NCBI GenBank assembly: GCA_944372435.1
Contig: CALVZD010000005.1
Location: forward strand, 1-43,556
Direction of reading: 5' to 3'
Origin: an uncultured Clostridia bacterium
Lineage (GTDB): Bacteria > Bacillota > Clostridia > Christensenellales > UBA1242
DNA: 43,556 nucleotides
Positions 32,237 through 39,015 of this stretch are shown piece after piece. The position numbers and the translations under genes were made by a program. The notes beneath the pieces are model-generated. The model ran no database searches. It saw only the letters and a program-made list of their open reading frames with translations, and was not told the DNA's origin. Each line of letters opens with the position of its first letter. The stretch's first letter is position 1.

Positions 32237-32950
32237 TTAAAACTCTTTTTCAAGGCAGAGCAAGCCGGAAATGTTTTTCAGAGTCTGCGGATCTGAGTCA
32301 AAGTTTTTCAAACTTTCCCAGTCTTCATAGCTGAGCATTTCTGCATTATAGGCTTGTGTGAAATTTATGCCAAGCTTTTTTTCTGGCTCTTCATCTTCAT
32401 GCTCAATCGTTCTCACAACAAAGCTGCCTCTTCCGGCAAAGGCGGACTGGTTGAAAAGCTTGAGTCTTTTATCCTTTTCGATTTGAATTGTGCCGCCTAT
32501 ATAGTTATAGCCGCCTGCTTTTGTCTTGGAAGATTTTATTAGAATTTTGTAAAAGTCGTGCGAAGGCGTTTTGTAAAGTATTTTTGGTTGTTTCATTATC
32601 CAGCCAGACGCGCAAATCACGTTTGCTGGCTTTGTTTTGTCTCTGCCAGACGAAAAGTGTTTGACAGCTTCAAGAGTCAAATAGTTTTCCATCTGGCCAT
32701 TTTTTCGCTCAGATGAAATTCTGCAAAAAAAGATGCTTTGTTTGTTGTAATTGAAGCTTTCTTCCACAAATTTCAACTGGTTTTGCTTGAAAACCATCGG
32801 TATGCTTTTGTCTTCTGCCAAACAATTTGAGCACTCTATGCTTGTTTGGTAAACTCCAAAATCCTTTTTTGCAAAATAGAGCAGTTTGGGCTTTGAGTCG
32901 ATTTTTCCTATTATTCTCACTGAGTTCAAGTCGTTTGGCCTAAATTTCAC
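32237..32950 (-). CDS. Tandem OB-fold (SSB-like) protein, paralogue C
   Basis: The 237-residue protein has LNSVRIIGKIDSKPKLLYF and a second unit ICASGWIMKQPKILYKTP, i.e. two SSB-like halves. Start is GTG 32950 because AAAGGAGG lies 8 bases upstream; the longer frame from TTG 33010 contains that Shine-Dalgarno. The C-terminus pairs it with paralogue B. If paralogue D is read through its apparent frameshift, D would end 11 bp inside this gene, giving translational coupling. Function unknown. Confidence 0.7.
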   Translation of the reverse strand: MKFRPNDLNSVRIIGKIDSKPKLLYFAKKDFGVYQTSIECSNCLAEDKSIPMVFKQNQLKFVEESFNYNKQSIFFCRISSERKNGQMENYLTLEAVKHFSSGRDKTKPANVICASGWIMKQPKILYKTPSHDFYKILIKSSKTKAGGYNYIGGTIQIEKDKRLKLFNQSAFAGRGSFVVRTIEHEDEEPEKKLGINFTQAYNAEMLSYEDWESLKNFDSDPQTLKNISGLLCLEKEF

Positions 32951-33048
32951 GGTCTGGTCCTCCTTTGTATTTTTCGTCAAATTCGCTAAGTGCTTTTTTT
33001 GATATATCAAAATAAGTCAGTTTCGATCGCTCCTCATCCGACAGCTTT

Positions 33049-33720
33049 TCAGCGGGAACTATAGTCGAAAAATCTTATTCCTACGCTAGGCAGAGAAGAA
33101 TTTTTGCAAAGGCGATTTTTCTCTTCTCGATTGAAAAAATCGGCATGACAAAACACTTTGTCTAAAACGCGATATGGAAACTCTTGCCCTGGCTCTACTA
33201 TATAAAACTCTCCGATGGTGTCATATTTGCGCTCGTAATTTGGCAAAGCGTTTTGTTGATCAGTATCTTTTGCAACTTTATATGGGCAACATAGCAAAAC
33301 TTTGTATTGATCATAATTTTTGGTTGAAAGATTTTTTACTGGATTTTTTATGATATGTCCAAAGAGCTTGATTGCATCTTTGCGCTTTTTTTCATAATTA
33401 TCTAGAGCTATTTCAGAATGCTTTGCCAAAACGTAATACTCAAACAGCCCAGTTTGCGACTCGCACACAATTTTTCCCCAAAGCATAATAGTGGCTTTAT
33501 TTTCAAATGCCTTTTTGAGATTGTCAGCAACTTTTTTGCTTTGTGTGAGCACAGGGATGTATTTTGCTCTCTCTTTATCTTTGATTTTTAATTCGATTTT
33601 CAAAATTGTGAACCAAAGCTCGCTGTTAAAGTTTTTTGAGCAAAAAGTTTGTTCTGGTTCTGTGATGATCTTTCCGATGATTCTTGCTTTGTTTAAACCG
33701 TTGTAATCAAGGTTTTGCAT
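33049..33720 (-). CDS. Tandem OB-fold (SSB-like) protein, paralogue D, apparently frameshifted near the 3' end
   Basis: The frame as given encodes 223 residues: LNKARIIGKIITEPEQTF, then a second unit IKLFGHIIKNPVKNLSTKN, and DKVFCHADFF as in paralogue A. It stops soon after GIRFFDYSSR. Removing one T from the five-T run in AGATTTTTCG (near 33070) gives IRFSTIVPAEKLSDEE, aligned with KFSHIIPEESLTKEA of A, and extends the gene about 35 codons to a TAG at 32940-32942. So either the gene is frameshifted, uses frameshifting, or the sequence has an error. AAAGGAG precedes the ATG. Confidence 0.7.
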   Translation of the reverse strand: MQNLDYNGLNKARIIGKIITEPEQTFCSKNFNSELWFTILKIELKIKDKERAKYIPVLTQSKKVADNLKKAFENKATIMLWGKIVCESQTGLFEYYVLAKHSEIALDNYEKKRKDAIKLFGHIIKNPVKNLSTKNYDQYKVLLCCPYKVAKDTDQQNALPNYERKYDTIGEFYIVEPGQEFPYRVLDKVFCHADFFNREEKNRLCKNSSLPSVGIRFFDYSSR

Positions 33721-33742
33721 GAGTTCTCCTTTGTATGACTAT

Positions 33743-33771
33743 AGTTTAATACAGTTGCTCCGGAAAGTCAA
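33743..33771 (-). promoter_or_regulatory. Sigma-A promoter of the D-C operon
   Basis: On the minus strand TTGACT (33771-33766), 17 bp, TAAACT (33748-33743), 22 bases before the start of paralogue D. Confidence 0.6.
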
Positions 33772-33860
33772 TATGCAATTTTGCTTTTTAAAAAAATTTG
33801 AGAAGATTGATTTATCAAGCATAAAGGGCTGTTTTGATGCCTTTGCAAAGCGGATAAAAA

Positions 33861-33950
33861 ACCCGCCCCTCGCTTTTGCCTTGCGGCAAAGGGCAGCCTT
33901 TGAAAAAAGGCCGCCAGCCGCGCTTTTCAAGCGCGGCGCGAGGGGCGGGT
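33861..33950. repeat. Cloverleaf-forming repeat, copy 2
   Basis: Same 13-bp outer arms and three internal stems as copy 1; differences fall in loops (TTGC for GTGC, TTC for GAA) or add one A. The homology continues through TGTGGCCAACAAAAAAA and the next terminator. It lies between paralogue D and rpmB. Stem conservation with loop drift suggests that the fold matters. Confidence 0.9.
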
Positions 33951-33956
33951 GTGGCC

Positions 33957-33986
33957 AACAAAAAAACCTCGAGCGAAGGCGAGGTT
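33957..33986 (-). terminator. Terminator of rpmB
   Basis: On the minus strand AACCTCG / CGAGGTT with an 8-base loop, followed by seven T. The left arm overlaps the rpmB stop codon. Confidence 0.88.
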
Positions 33987-34170
33987 AGTTTGACTTTCTT
34001 GCGGTTTTAATGCACTTTGCGCAGGCTTTAACTTTCTTTTGTTTTCCGTCAACCTCGATGGTTGTGGTTTGCAAGTTAAGCTCAAAAGTTCTGTTTGACT
34101 TGTTTTCTGCGTGGCTAATGTTTTTTCCGGCCATTTTTCCGCGTCCGCATATTTCGCAAACTTTTGACAT
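33985..34170 (-). CDS. rpmB: Large-subunit ribosomal protein bL28
   Basis: The 61-residue basic protein begins MSKVCEICGRGKMAGKNISHA and has two Cys pairs (CEIC, CAKC), so it is the zinc-binding type of bL28. GGAGGT precedes ATG 34170; the in-frame upstream start at 34245 would overlap the promoter. It is divergent from the Asp23-fakA pair, an arrangement also known in Bacillus. Confidence 0.97.
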   Translation of the reverse strand: MSKVCEICGRGKMAGKNISHAENKSNRTFELNLQTTTIEVDGKQKKVKACAKCIKTARKSN

Positions 34171-34204
34171 ACTTTTCACCTCCGATTTCTGATTAAGCAA
34201 TGCA

Positions 34205-34233
34205 ATTATAGCATAAACTGGCTTGAAATGCAA
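34205..34233 (-). promoter_or_regulatory. Sigma-A promoter of rpmB
   Basis: On the minus strand TTGCAT (34233-34228), 17 bp, perfect TATAAT (34210-34205). Confidence 0.8.
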
Positions 34234-34281
34234 CAAATTTTGCAAAAATTTTATTAAAGTTTTTAAATGGCCTCAAAACGC

Positions 34282-34310
34282 TTGAAAAAAAAATTACAAT
34301 ATAGTAAAAT
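34282..34310 (+). promoter_or_regulatory. Sigma-A promoter of the Asp23-fakA operon
   Basis: TTGAAA (34282-34287), 17 bp, TAAAAT (34305-34310), 32 bases upstream of the TTG start. Confidence 0.7.
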
Positions 34311-34342
34311 ATTCTTGACCTCAGCAAAAAGGAGTCAAAACT

Positions 34343-34693
34343 TTGACTGTTGATACGAACAATTATTATGGCAACATTTCGATCAGTGACGACGCGATAA
34401 GAGTCGTTGCTGGTTTTGCCGTGCTTGATTGCTATGGCGTTGTCGACCTTGTGTCAAAAACATTCAAAGACAGCGCAAAGGAGCTTTTCAACAAACAGTC
34501 CTATTCGCGAGGCATCAAAATTCACAATGTGGACAACCGCATCTTCATCGATGTTTACTGCATCATGAAATACGGTGTGTCTATCAGCGCCGTTTCTGAA
34601 TCCTTGAAGAAATCGGTTAAATATAGTGTAGAAAATTTTACAGGAATGATTGTAGACTCTGTCAACGTTCACGTTGTCGGAGTTAGAGTGTAG
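34343..34693 (+). CDS. Asp23/Gls24 family envelope-stress protein (YloU-like)
   Basis: The 116-residue protein has the Asp23 pattern: GNISISDDAIRVVAGFAVLDCYGVV, then NRIFIDVYCIMKYGVSI and a C-terminal VNVHVVGVRV. The family is associated with the inner face of the membrane and cell-wall stress. The start is TTG with AAAGGAG 8 bases upstream. fakA follows at once, its Shine-Dalgarno overlapping this stop codon; the YloU-YloV pairing is conserved across Firmicutes. Confidence 0.9.
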   Translation: MTVDTNNYYGNISISDDAIRVVAGFAVLDCYGVVDLVSKTFKDSAKELFNKQSYSRGIKIHNVDNRIFIDVYCIMKYGVSISAVSESLKKSVKYSVENFTGMIVDSVNVHVVGVRV

Positions 34694-34701
34694 GAGTGAG
34701 C

Positions 34702-36336
34702 ATGATTAAGTCAATAAATGGCCCTACTTTTCGAAAGATGATTGTGGCAGGCGCCAGCCTTTTGGAGCAAAACAAAAAATATGTCGATTCATTGAACGTG
34801 TTTCCGGTTCCAGACGGAGACACTGGCACAAATATGTTTTTGACCATGAAGTCAGCCGTGAACGAAGTTGGCAAATGTGTCAGCGCAAATGTCGATGAAC
34901 TGAGCGCTGCTTTTGCCAAAGGTGCGCTCAAAGGCGCCAGAGGAAACAGCGGTGTGATAACCTCGCAGATCTTCAAGGGCTTTTGTTCGGTTACAGAAAA
35001 ATTCAGCGAAATCACCACCAAAACCTTTGCCAAGGCTATGCAAGAGGGCGCAAACATCGCTTACAAGGCCGTGACCAAGCCAAAAGAGGGCACGATTTTG
35101 ACGGTCATTCGAGTTATGGCAGAAAACGCCGTAAACATCGCAAAAAAGACCGACAATTTTGAGACCTTTTTGAAGAAAGTGCTAGAAACCGGTGAGGAGA
35201 TTTTAAAGCAGACCCCTGAGATGCTTCCGGTGCTCAAAAAAGCTGGCGTTGTTGATGCAGGCGGTCGAGGGATTATCATCATCTTCACAGGGTTTTACAA
35301 GCTGCTTATGGGCGAAGAGAACCTTGATGTCATCTTCGACGATGAAAAGCAGGCTCAAACTGTTGACGATGTGATCGCCGACATCACAAAGCTTGAAGAG
35401 ATCGAATTTGGCTATTGCACCGAGTTTATGGTTGTGCATATGTTCAAAAAGACCACCGAAGCGGATATCGACAAACTTCGCGAAAAACTTATGAGCATTG
35501 GCGACAGCGTCATCTGCGTTGGAGACCTTTCACTGGTCAAAGTTCACGTTCACTCAAACGAGCCAAACCGCGCGATCGGCTTTGCGCTCGAACTCGGCGA
35601 GATCATCAATGTTAAGATCGACAACATGCGCGAGCAAAACAGAGAACTCAAGAAAAAGGCTAGCGCCGTTGAAGAGGTCAAAAACCTCGGCATCGTGGCT
35701 GTTGCTCCTGGAGACGGCCTTGCTGCGATCTTCAAAGATCTTTCAGTTGACGAGATCATCGTTGGAGGACAGACGATGAACCCAAGCGCTGCCGACATTG
35801 CAGCCGCTGCCGACAAAGTGCCAGCGCGAACGGTTTTCGTGTTCCCAAACAACAAAAACATTGTGCTTGCAGCAGAACAAGCAAACGAGCTTACAAACAA
35901 AAACCTCGTGGTGATCTCAACTCGCAGTATGCCTGAGGGCATCTCAGCTGCCATTGCGTTCAACCCAGACGGGACGGTGGAGGAAAACACCGAAGCCATG
36001 AACGACGCGATCAAAAATGTCAAATCAGGCTCAGTCACTTACGCTGTGAGAGACACTCACGTTGACGGCTTTGACCTCACCACCGGCGAGATCATCGGCC
36101 TCGACGACAAGGCTATCCTTGCAAAGGGCAACCTGGTTTCTCAGACGACCGAAGAGCTGGTTTCAAAAATGATGGATGACAATGTCATGACGATCACCCT
36201 CTTTTATGGTGAAGACATCAAAGAGGAGGAGGCAAACTCGCTGCAAGAAAAGCTTGCAGAAAAATTTCCAGAGTGCGAGGTGACCGTCGCATATGGTGGA
36301 CAACCGATCTATTATTATCTGATCAGTTTGGAATAA
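34702..36336 (+). CDS. fakA: Fatty-acid kinase ATP-binding subunit FakA (DAK/YloV family)
   Basis: The 544-residue protein has an N-terminal DhaL-type kinase domain with FPVPDGDTGTNM (metal-binding Asp residues), GARGNSGVI and AGGRGI, a middle domain and a DegV-like C-terminal part ending QPIYYYLISLE. With a FakB fatty-acid carrier (not in this window) it phosphorylates exogenous fatty acids. ATG 34702 is preferred to GTG 34696 because the latter overlaps the AGGAG Shine-Dalgarno. A terminator follows. Confidence 0.92.
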   Translation: MIKSINGPTFRKMIVAGASLLEQNKKYVDSLNVFPVPDGDTGTNMFLTMKSAVNEVGKCVSANVDELSAAFAKGALKGARGNSGVITSQIFKGFCSVTEKFSEITTKTFAKAMQEGANIAYKAVTKPKEGTILTVIRVMAENAVNIAKKTDNFETFLKKVLETGEEILKQTPEMLPVLKKAGVVDAGGRGIIIIFTGFYKLLMGEENLDVIFDDEKQAQTVDDVIADITKLEEIEFGYCTEFMVVHMFKKTTEADIDKLREKLMSIGDSVICVGDLSLVKVHVHSNEPNRAIGFALELGEIINVKIDNMREQNRELKKKASAVEEVKNLGIVAVAPGDGLAAIFKDLSVDEIIVGGQTMNPSAADIAAAADKVPARTVFVFPNNKNIVLAAEQANELTNKNLVVISTRSMPEGISAAIAFNPDGTVEENTEAMNDAIKNVKSGSVTYAVRDTHVDGFDLTTGEIIGLDDKAILAKGNLVSQTTEELVSKMMDDNVMTITLFYGEDIKEEEANSLQEKLAEKFPECEVTVAYGGQPIYYYLISLE

Positions 36337-36359
36337 ATTTTCAAAAATTTTCAAAAATT

Positions 36360-36380
36360 GCGGCAAAAAGCCGCTTTTTT
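36360..36380 (+). terminator. Terminator after fakA
   Basis: Stem GCGGC / GCCGC with an AAAAA loop and six T. Confidence 0.85.
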
Positions 36381-36420
36381 ATTAAAAAAACATCAAAAAA
36401 AGGTTAAAAATCAAAATAAA

Positions 36421-37188
36421 ATGCAAAGGCTCGACAAATTTTTATTTGAAAAAAACTATTTCATCTCTCGCGAAAAGGCGCGTGTTGCTGCAAGTGAGGG
36501 CAGAGTTTTTGTTGACGGCAAAGCGCGAGAGCCAGCCTTTAAAGTTGATGGAAGCGAAAAAATCGAAATTAAAAATGAGGACAAATATGTCTCTCGCGGA
36601 GCGCACAAACTCGCTGGTGCTCTCAAAATTTTTGAGGTGGATCTCTCTGGCAAAGTGGTGCTAGATATAGGCGCATCGACAGGCGGCTTTTCACAGGTCG
36701 CGCTCGAAAACGGCGCAAAAAAGGTCTATGCGCTCGATGTTGGAAAAAGTCAGCTGGATGAACGCTTGAAAGCTGACGAGCGAGTTGTGGATATGTCAGA
36801 ACTCGACTTTCGCGCCTCTCAAAAACTCGACGATGTCGATTTTATCGTCAGCGACTTGTCGTTTGTTTCGCTCAAAATTATCATACCTGAGATTTTGCAG
36901 AGATATCAAAATTTGCCTATGATATTGCTGTTCAAGCCTCAATTTGAATGTGGGCGCGAAATTGCCAAAGCAAAAAAAGGTGTTGTCAGAGACCGAAAGT
37001 TGCACGAAAAGCTTTTGAACGATTTTGTCCGCTATTTTGAGGGCTTTCGCATCGCCGTTTGCGGTTTGACCTTTTCGCCTATCACAGGCAAAAGCGGAAA
37101 CATTGAATATCTTTTTTATCTAAACGGCGAAAAGAATTTTGCTTTCGATGTTAAAAGAGTCGTCTCTCAGGCGTTTGAAACTTTGTAG
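36421..37188 (+). CDS. tlyA: TlyA family rRNA 2'-O-methyltransferase
   Basis: The 255-residue protein has an N-terminal S4 RNA-binding domain (MQRLDKFLFEKNYFISREKA), KYVSRGAHKLAGAL and an FtsJ-like methyltransferase domain with VVLDIGASTGGFSQVALENGAKKVYALDVG split over the SAM site, DFIVSDLSFVSL and LFKPQFECGR. TlyA methylates ribosomal RNA; homologues were once called hemolysins. ATG 36421 starts the S4 domain. No Shine-Dalgarno is seen, and an upstream in-frame start overlaps the terminator. Confidence 0.92.
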   Translation: MQRLDKFLFEKNYFISREKARVAASEGRVFVDGKAREPAFKVDGSEKIEIKNEDKYVSRGAHKLAGALKIFEVDLSGKVVLDIGASTGGFSQVALENGAKKVYALDVGKSQLDERLKADERVVDMSELDFRASQKLDDVDFIVSDLSFVSLKIIIPEILQRYQNLPMILLFKPQFECGREIAKAKKGVVRDRKLHEKLLNDFVRYFEGFRIAVCGLTFSPITGKSGNIEYLFYLNGEKNFAFDVKRVVSQAFETL

Positions 37189-37223
37189 TGTCAAATTTTT
37201 GCAAAAAATAATATACAACTTTC

Positions 37224-38219
37224 ATGAACAAAAAAATCTTGTCGCAAGAGGCACTTGAAAGCAATCTCAGCCATTTTTTTTCGTATGCTTCGCAGGTTTG
37301 TGCCGTCGTCAAAGCTGATGCTTATGGCCATGGACTCGAAGAAGTTGTGGAGATATTGGGCGACAGGCCAAGTTTTTACGGCGTTGCAAATGCTGACGAG
37401 GCTAGGCGCGTTAAAAGTGTCAGGCCAGGCGCGAGAGTGCTGATACTTGACAAAGTGTCTGATTTTTCGCTCGCAAAAAAATATTATCTGACCGCGGTTT
37501 CACTTTCTGACGTAAAAAAGGCGATTCGATATAATGTGACGCAGCGCTGTTTTGTCAAACTCTGCACCGATATGAACCGTTTTGGGATAGACTGCAAAAA
37601 TCAAAATATGCTAAATTTGCTTAAAAATTTGCTAAAAAAACACAATTTTGCCGGCCTTTCTACGCATTTTTCATCACTTTCAAACAAAAAAACAACAAAA
37701 CGCGAGTATGAGGCTTTTTTGCAGGCAAAGCAATTTTTGGGTCAAAACCTTAAAACGAGCTTTGGCGGAAGCGGCGCGTTAAATTTGCCTTGCGATGTTT
37801 TGAGGGTTGGGCTTGGGTTATATGGCTACGGCGCCTCTGGCCTAAAAAAAGTGATGAGCTTGCGCTCGCAAGTGCTGCAAACGAGGTCGCTTGAAAGGGG
37901 TGAGACTGCGGGATATGACGGCTGCTTCAAAGCAAAACGCCGCACAACTCTTGCCGTTGTTGGCGCAGGATATGGTGACGGTTTTGATCGCAATCATTCG
38001 CGCAAAATCAAGGTGAAGATCAACGGAAAGCTTTTTGATGTTGTGGGCAATATGTGCATGGATTGCTGTTTTGTGGATGTGACGGGCGGAAATGTCAGGG
38101 CAGGATGCGAAGTTGAAATGTTTTGCGACGCTGAACAAATGTCAAGGTGGACGAAAAAATCGCCCTACGAGGTGCTGACGAGTTTTTCGCTGTTTCGAGG
38201 CGAAACTTTAAAATGTTAG
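37224..38219 (+). CDS. alr: Alanine racemase
   Basis: The 331-residue PLP enzyme makes D-Ala for Ddl and MurF. It has AVVKADAYGHG with the PLP Lys near residue 30, LCTDMNRFGI, LSTHFSS, RVGLGLYGYG, VGAGYGDGFDR with the second catalytic base Tyr, and VGNMCMDCCFVDV. It is shorter than the usual 370-390 residues, mainly in loops and the C-terminal domain. No Shine-Dalgarno; TATACA (37212-37217) is six bases before ATG, so the mRNA may be leaderless. Confidence 0.93.
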   Translation: MNKKILSQEALESNLSHFFSYASQVCAVVKADAYGHGLEEVVEILGDRPSFYGVANADEARRVKSVRPGARVLILDKVSDFSLAKKYYLTAVSLSDVKKAIRYNVTQRCFVKLCTDMNRFGIDCKNQNMLNLLKNLLKKHNFAGLSTHFSSLSNKKTTKREYEAFLQAKQFLGQNLKTSFGGSGALNLPCDVLRVGLGLYGYGASGLKKVMSLRSQVLQTRSLERGETAGYDGCFKAKRRTTLAVVGAGYGDGFDRNHSRKIKVKINGKLFDVVGNMCMDCCFVDVTGGNVRAGCEVEMFCDAEQMSRWTKKSPYEVLTSFSLFRGETLKC

Positions 38220-38237
38220 CACAATTTTAAGTTTGTG

Positions 38238-38246
38238 CATATCTTA
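38238..38246 (+). promoter_or_regulatory. Sigma-K/E-like -10 element
   Basis: CATATCTTA fits CATAnnnTA, the -10 of mother-cell sigma factors. A -35 AC lies at 38221-38222, 15 bp upstream, slightly short for sigma-K. Confidence 0.4.
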
Positions 38247-38276
38247 AAGTGTGCAGACAATTCAGGAGGTAGGAAA

Positions 38277-38945
38277 ATGTCTTTTTACATCAACAATACA
38301 AATCCGTCTCGTCCGGGACCACTTATGGGCAACCCGCTGAACGGCATTTGTGAAAAAATCTTGATTGAAACGACCAAAGTTTTTGACGCTTGCGTTTCGC
38401 AGAGCACTGAGACCGGCGTCGTTTTGCAAGTGACCGATTTGACGCCGGCTGGTCCAGCAACTCCGCTGACATTCATATCGGCGGTGAACGCTCCAAACGA
38501 AAGCGCCGTTGTCAGTGACCTTGTTGTTGACAGGTTGGAAAGCTGCCCAAACTATGCCAATGTCAGCGCGACCGTCACAATACCAGTTATCGTGACCTAT
38601 CGCGACGCAAACGGCGTGCTTGGAACAGGCAGATCGACGATCACAGTCAGCAAAAATGTCATCCTTTATGTTCCTCAACCTTCTGTCACTCCTATCAACA
38701 TAACTGCAAGCGCTGTGTTCTCGAGCGAAATTGGCTCCTACACAGCCGACAGCACATTCACTGTCACAGGCTGCTTGCAGGTTATATTGCGCGTGACAGC
38801 AGTGGTTGATGTGCTCGTTCCGTCATACGGCTATCCAGTCATTCCGCCATGCCACGCTGGAACCGGTGTGAATGCGTGCCCAGGGCTGTTTGATATGCCG
38901 CTCTATCCAACGGCATCAGGCTCGGTCGTTCCACAAAGATTTTAA
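38277..38945 (+). CDS. Uncharacterised Cys-containing protein, possible spore-layer component
   Basis: The 222-residue protein starts MSFYINNTNPSRPGPLMGNP and contains ICEKILIETTKVFDACVSQ, then a long Thr/Val/Ser-rich beta-strand region in two similar parts, and several Cys (ESCPNY, VTGCLQ, PPCHAGTGVNACPG). It has no signal peptide or membrane segment. I do not recognise a named family. The mother-cell-type -10 upstream, the strong AGGAGG Shine-Dalgarno and Cys content suggest a spore coat or exosporium protein; this is inference. ATG 38277 is chosen by the Shine-Dalgarno. Confidence 0.75.
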   Translation: MSFYINNTNPSRPGPLMGNPLNGICEKILIETTKVFDACVSQSTETGVVLQVTDLTPAGPATPLTFISAVNAPNESAVVSDLVVDRLESCPNYANVSATVTIPVIVTYRDANGVLGTGRSTITVSKNVILYVPQPSVTPINITASAVFSSEIGSYTADSTFTVTGCLQVILRVTAVVDVLVPSYGYPVIPPCHAGTGVNACPGLFDMPLYPTASGSVVPQRF

Positions 38946-38955
38946 TCAAACTCAA

Positions 38956-38978
38956 AACGCCGATATTTGGCGTTTTTT
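38956..38978 (+). terminator. Terminator after the Cys-containing protein gene
   Basis: Stem AACGCC / GGCGTT with a 7-base loop followed by T-run. Confidence 0.85.
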
Positions 38979-38981
38979 GTT

Positions 38982-39009
38982 TTGCCAAAGGACAAGTTTT
39001 TGATATAAT
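38982..39009 (+). promoter_or_regulatory. Promoter of the YhaO-like gene
   Basis: TTGCCA (38982-38987), 16 bp, perfect TATAAT (39004-39009). The GTG start codon is only six bases downstream (AAAAGC), so +1 coincides with it. Confidence 0.75.
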
Positions 39010-39015
39010 AAAAGC

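Noticed and set aside
32101..33950. The two GC-rich repeats considered as a CRISPR array
   Set aside because: Only two copies, 1.7 kb apart with genes between them, and no cas genes; the internal folding is of a different kind.
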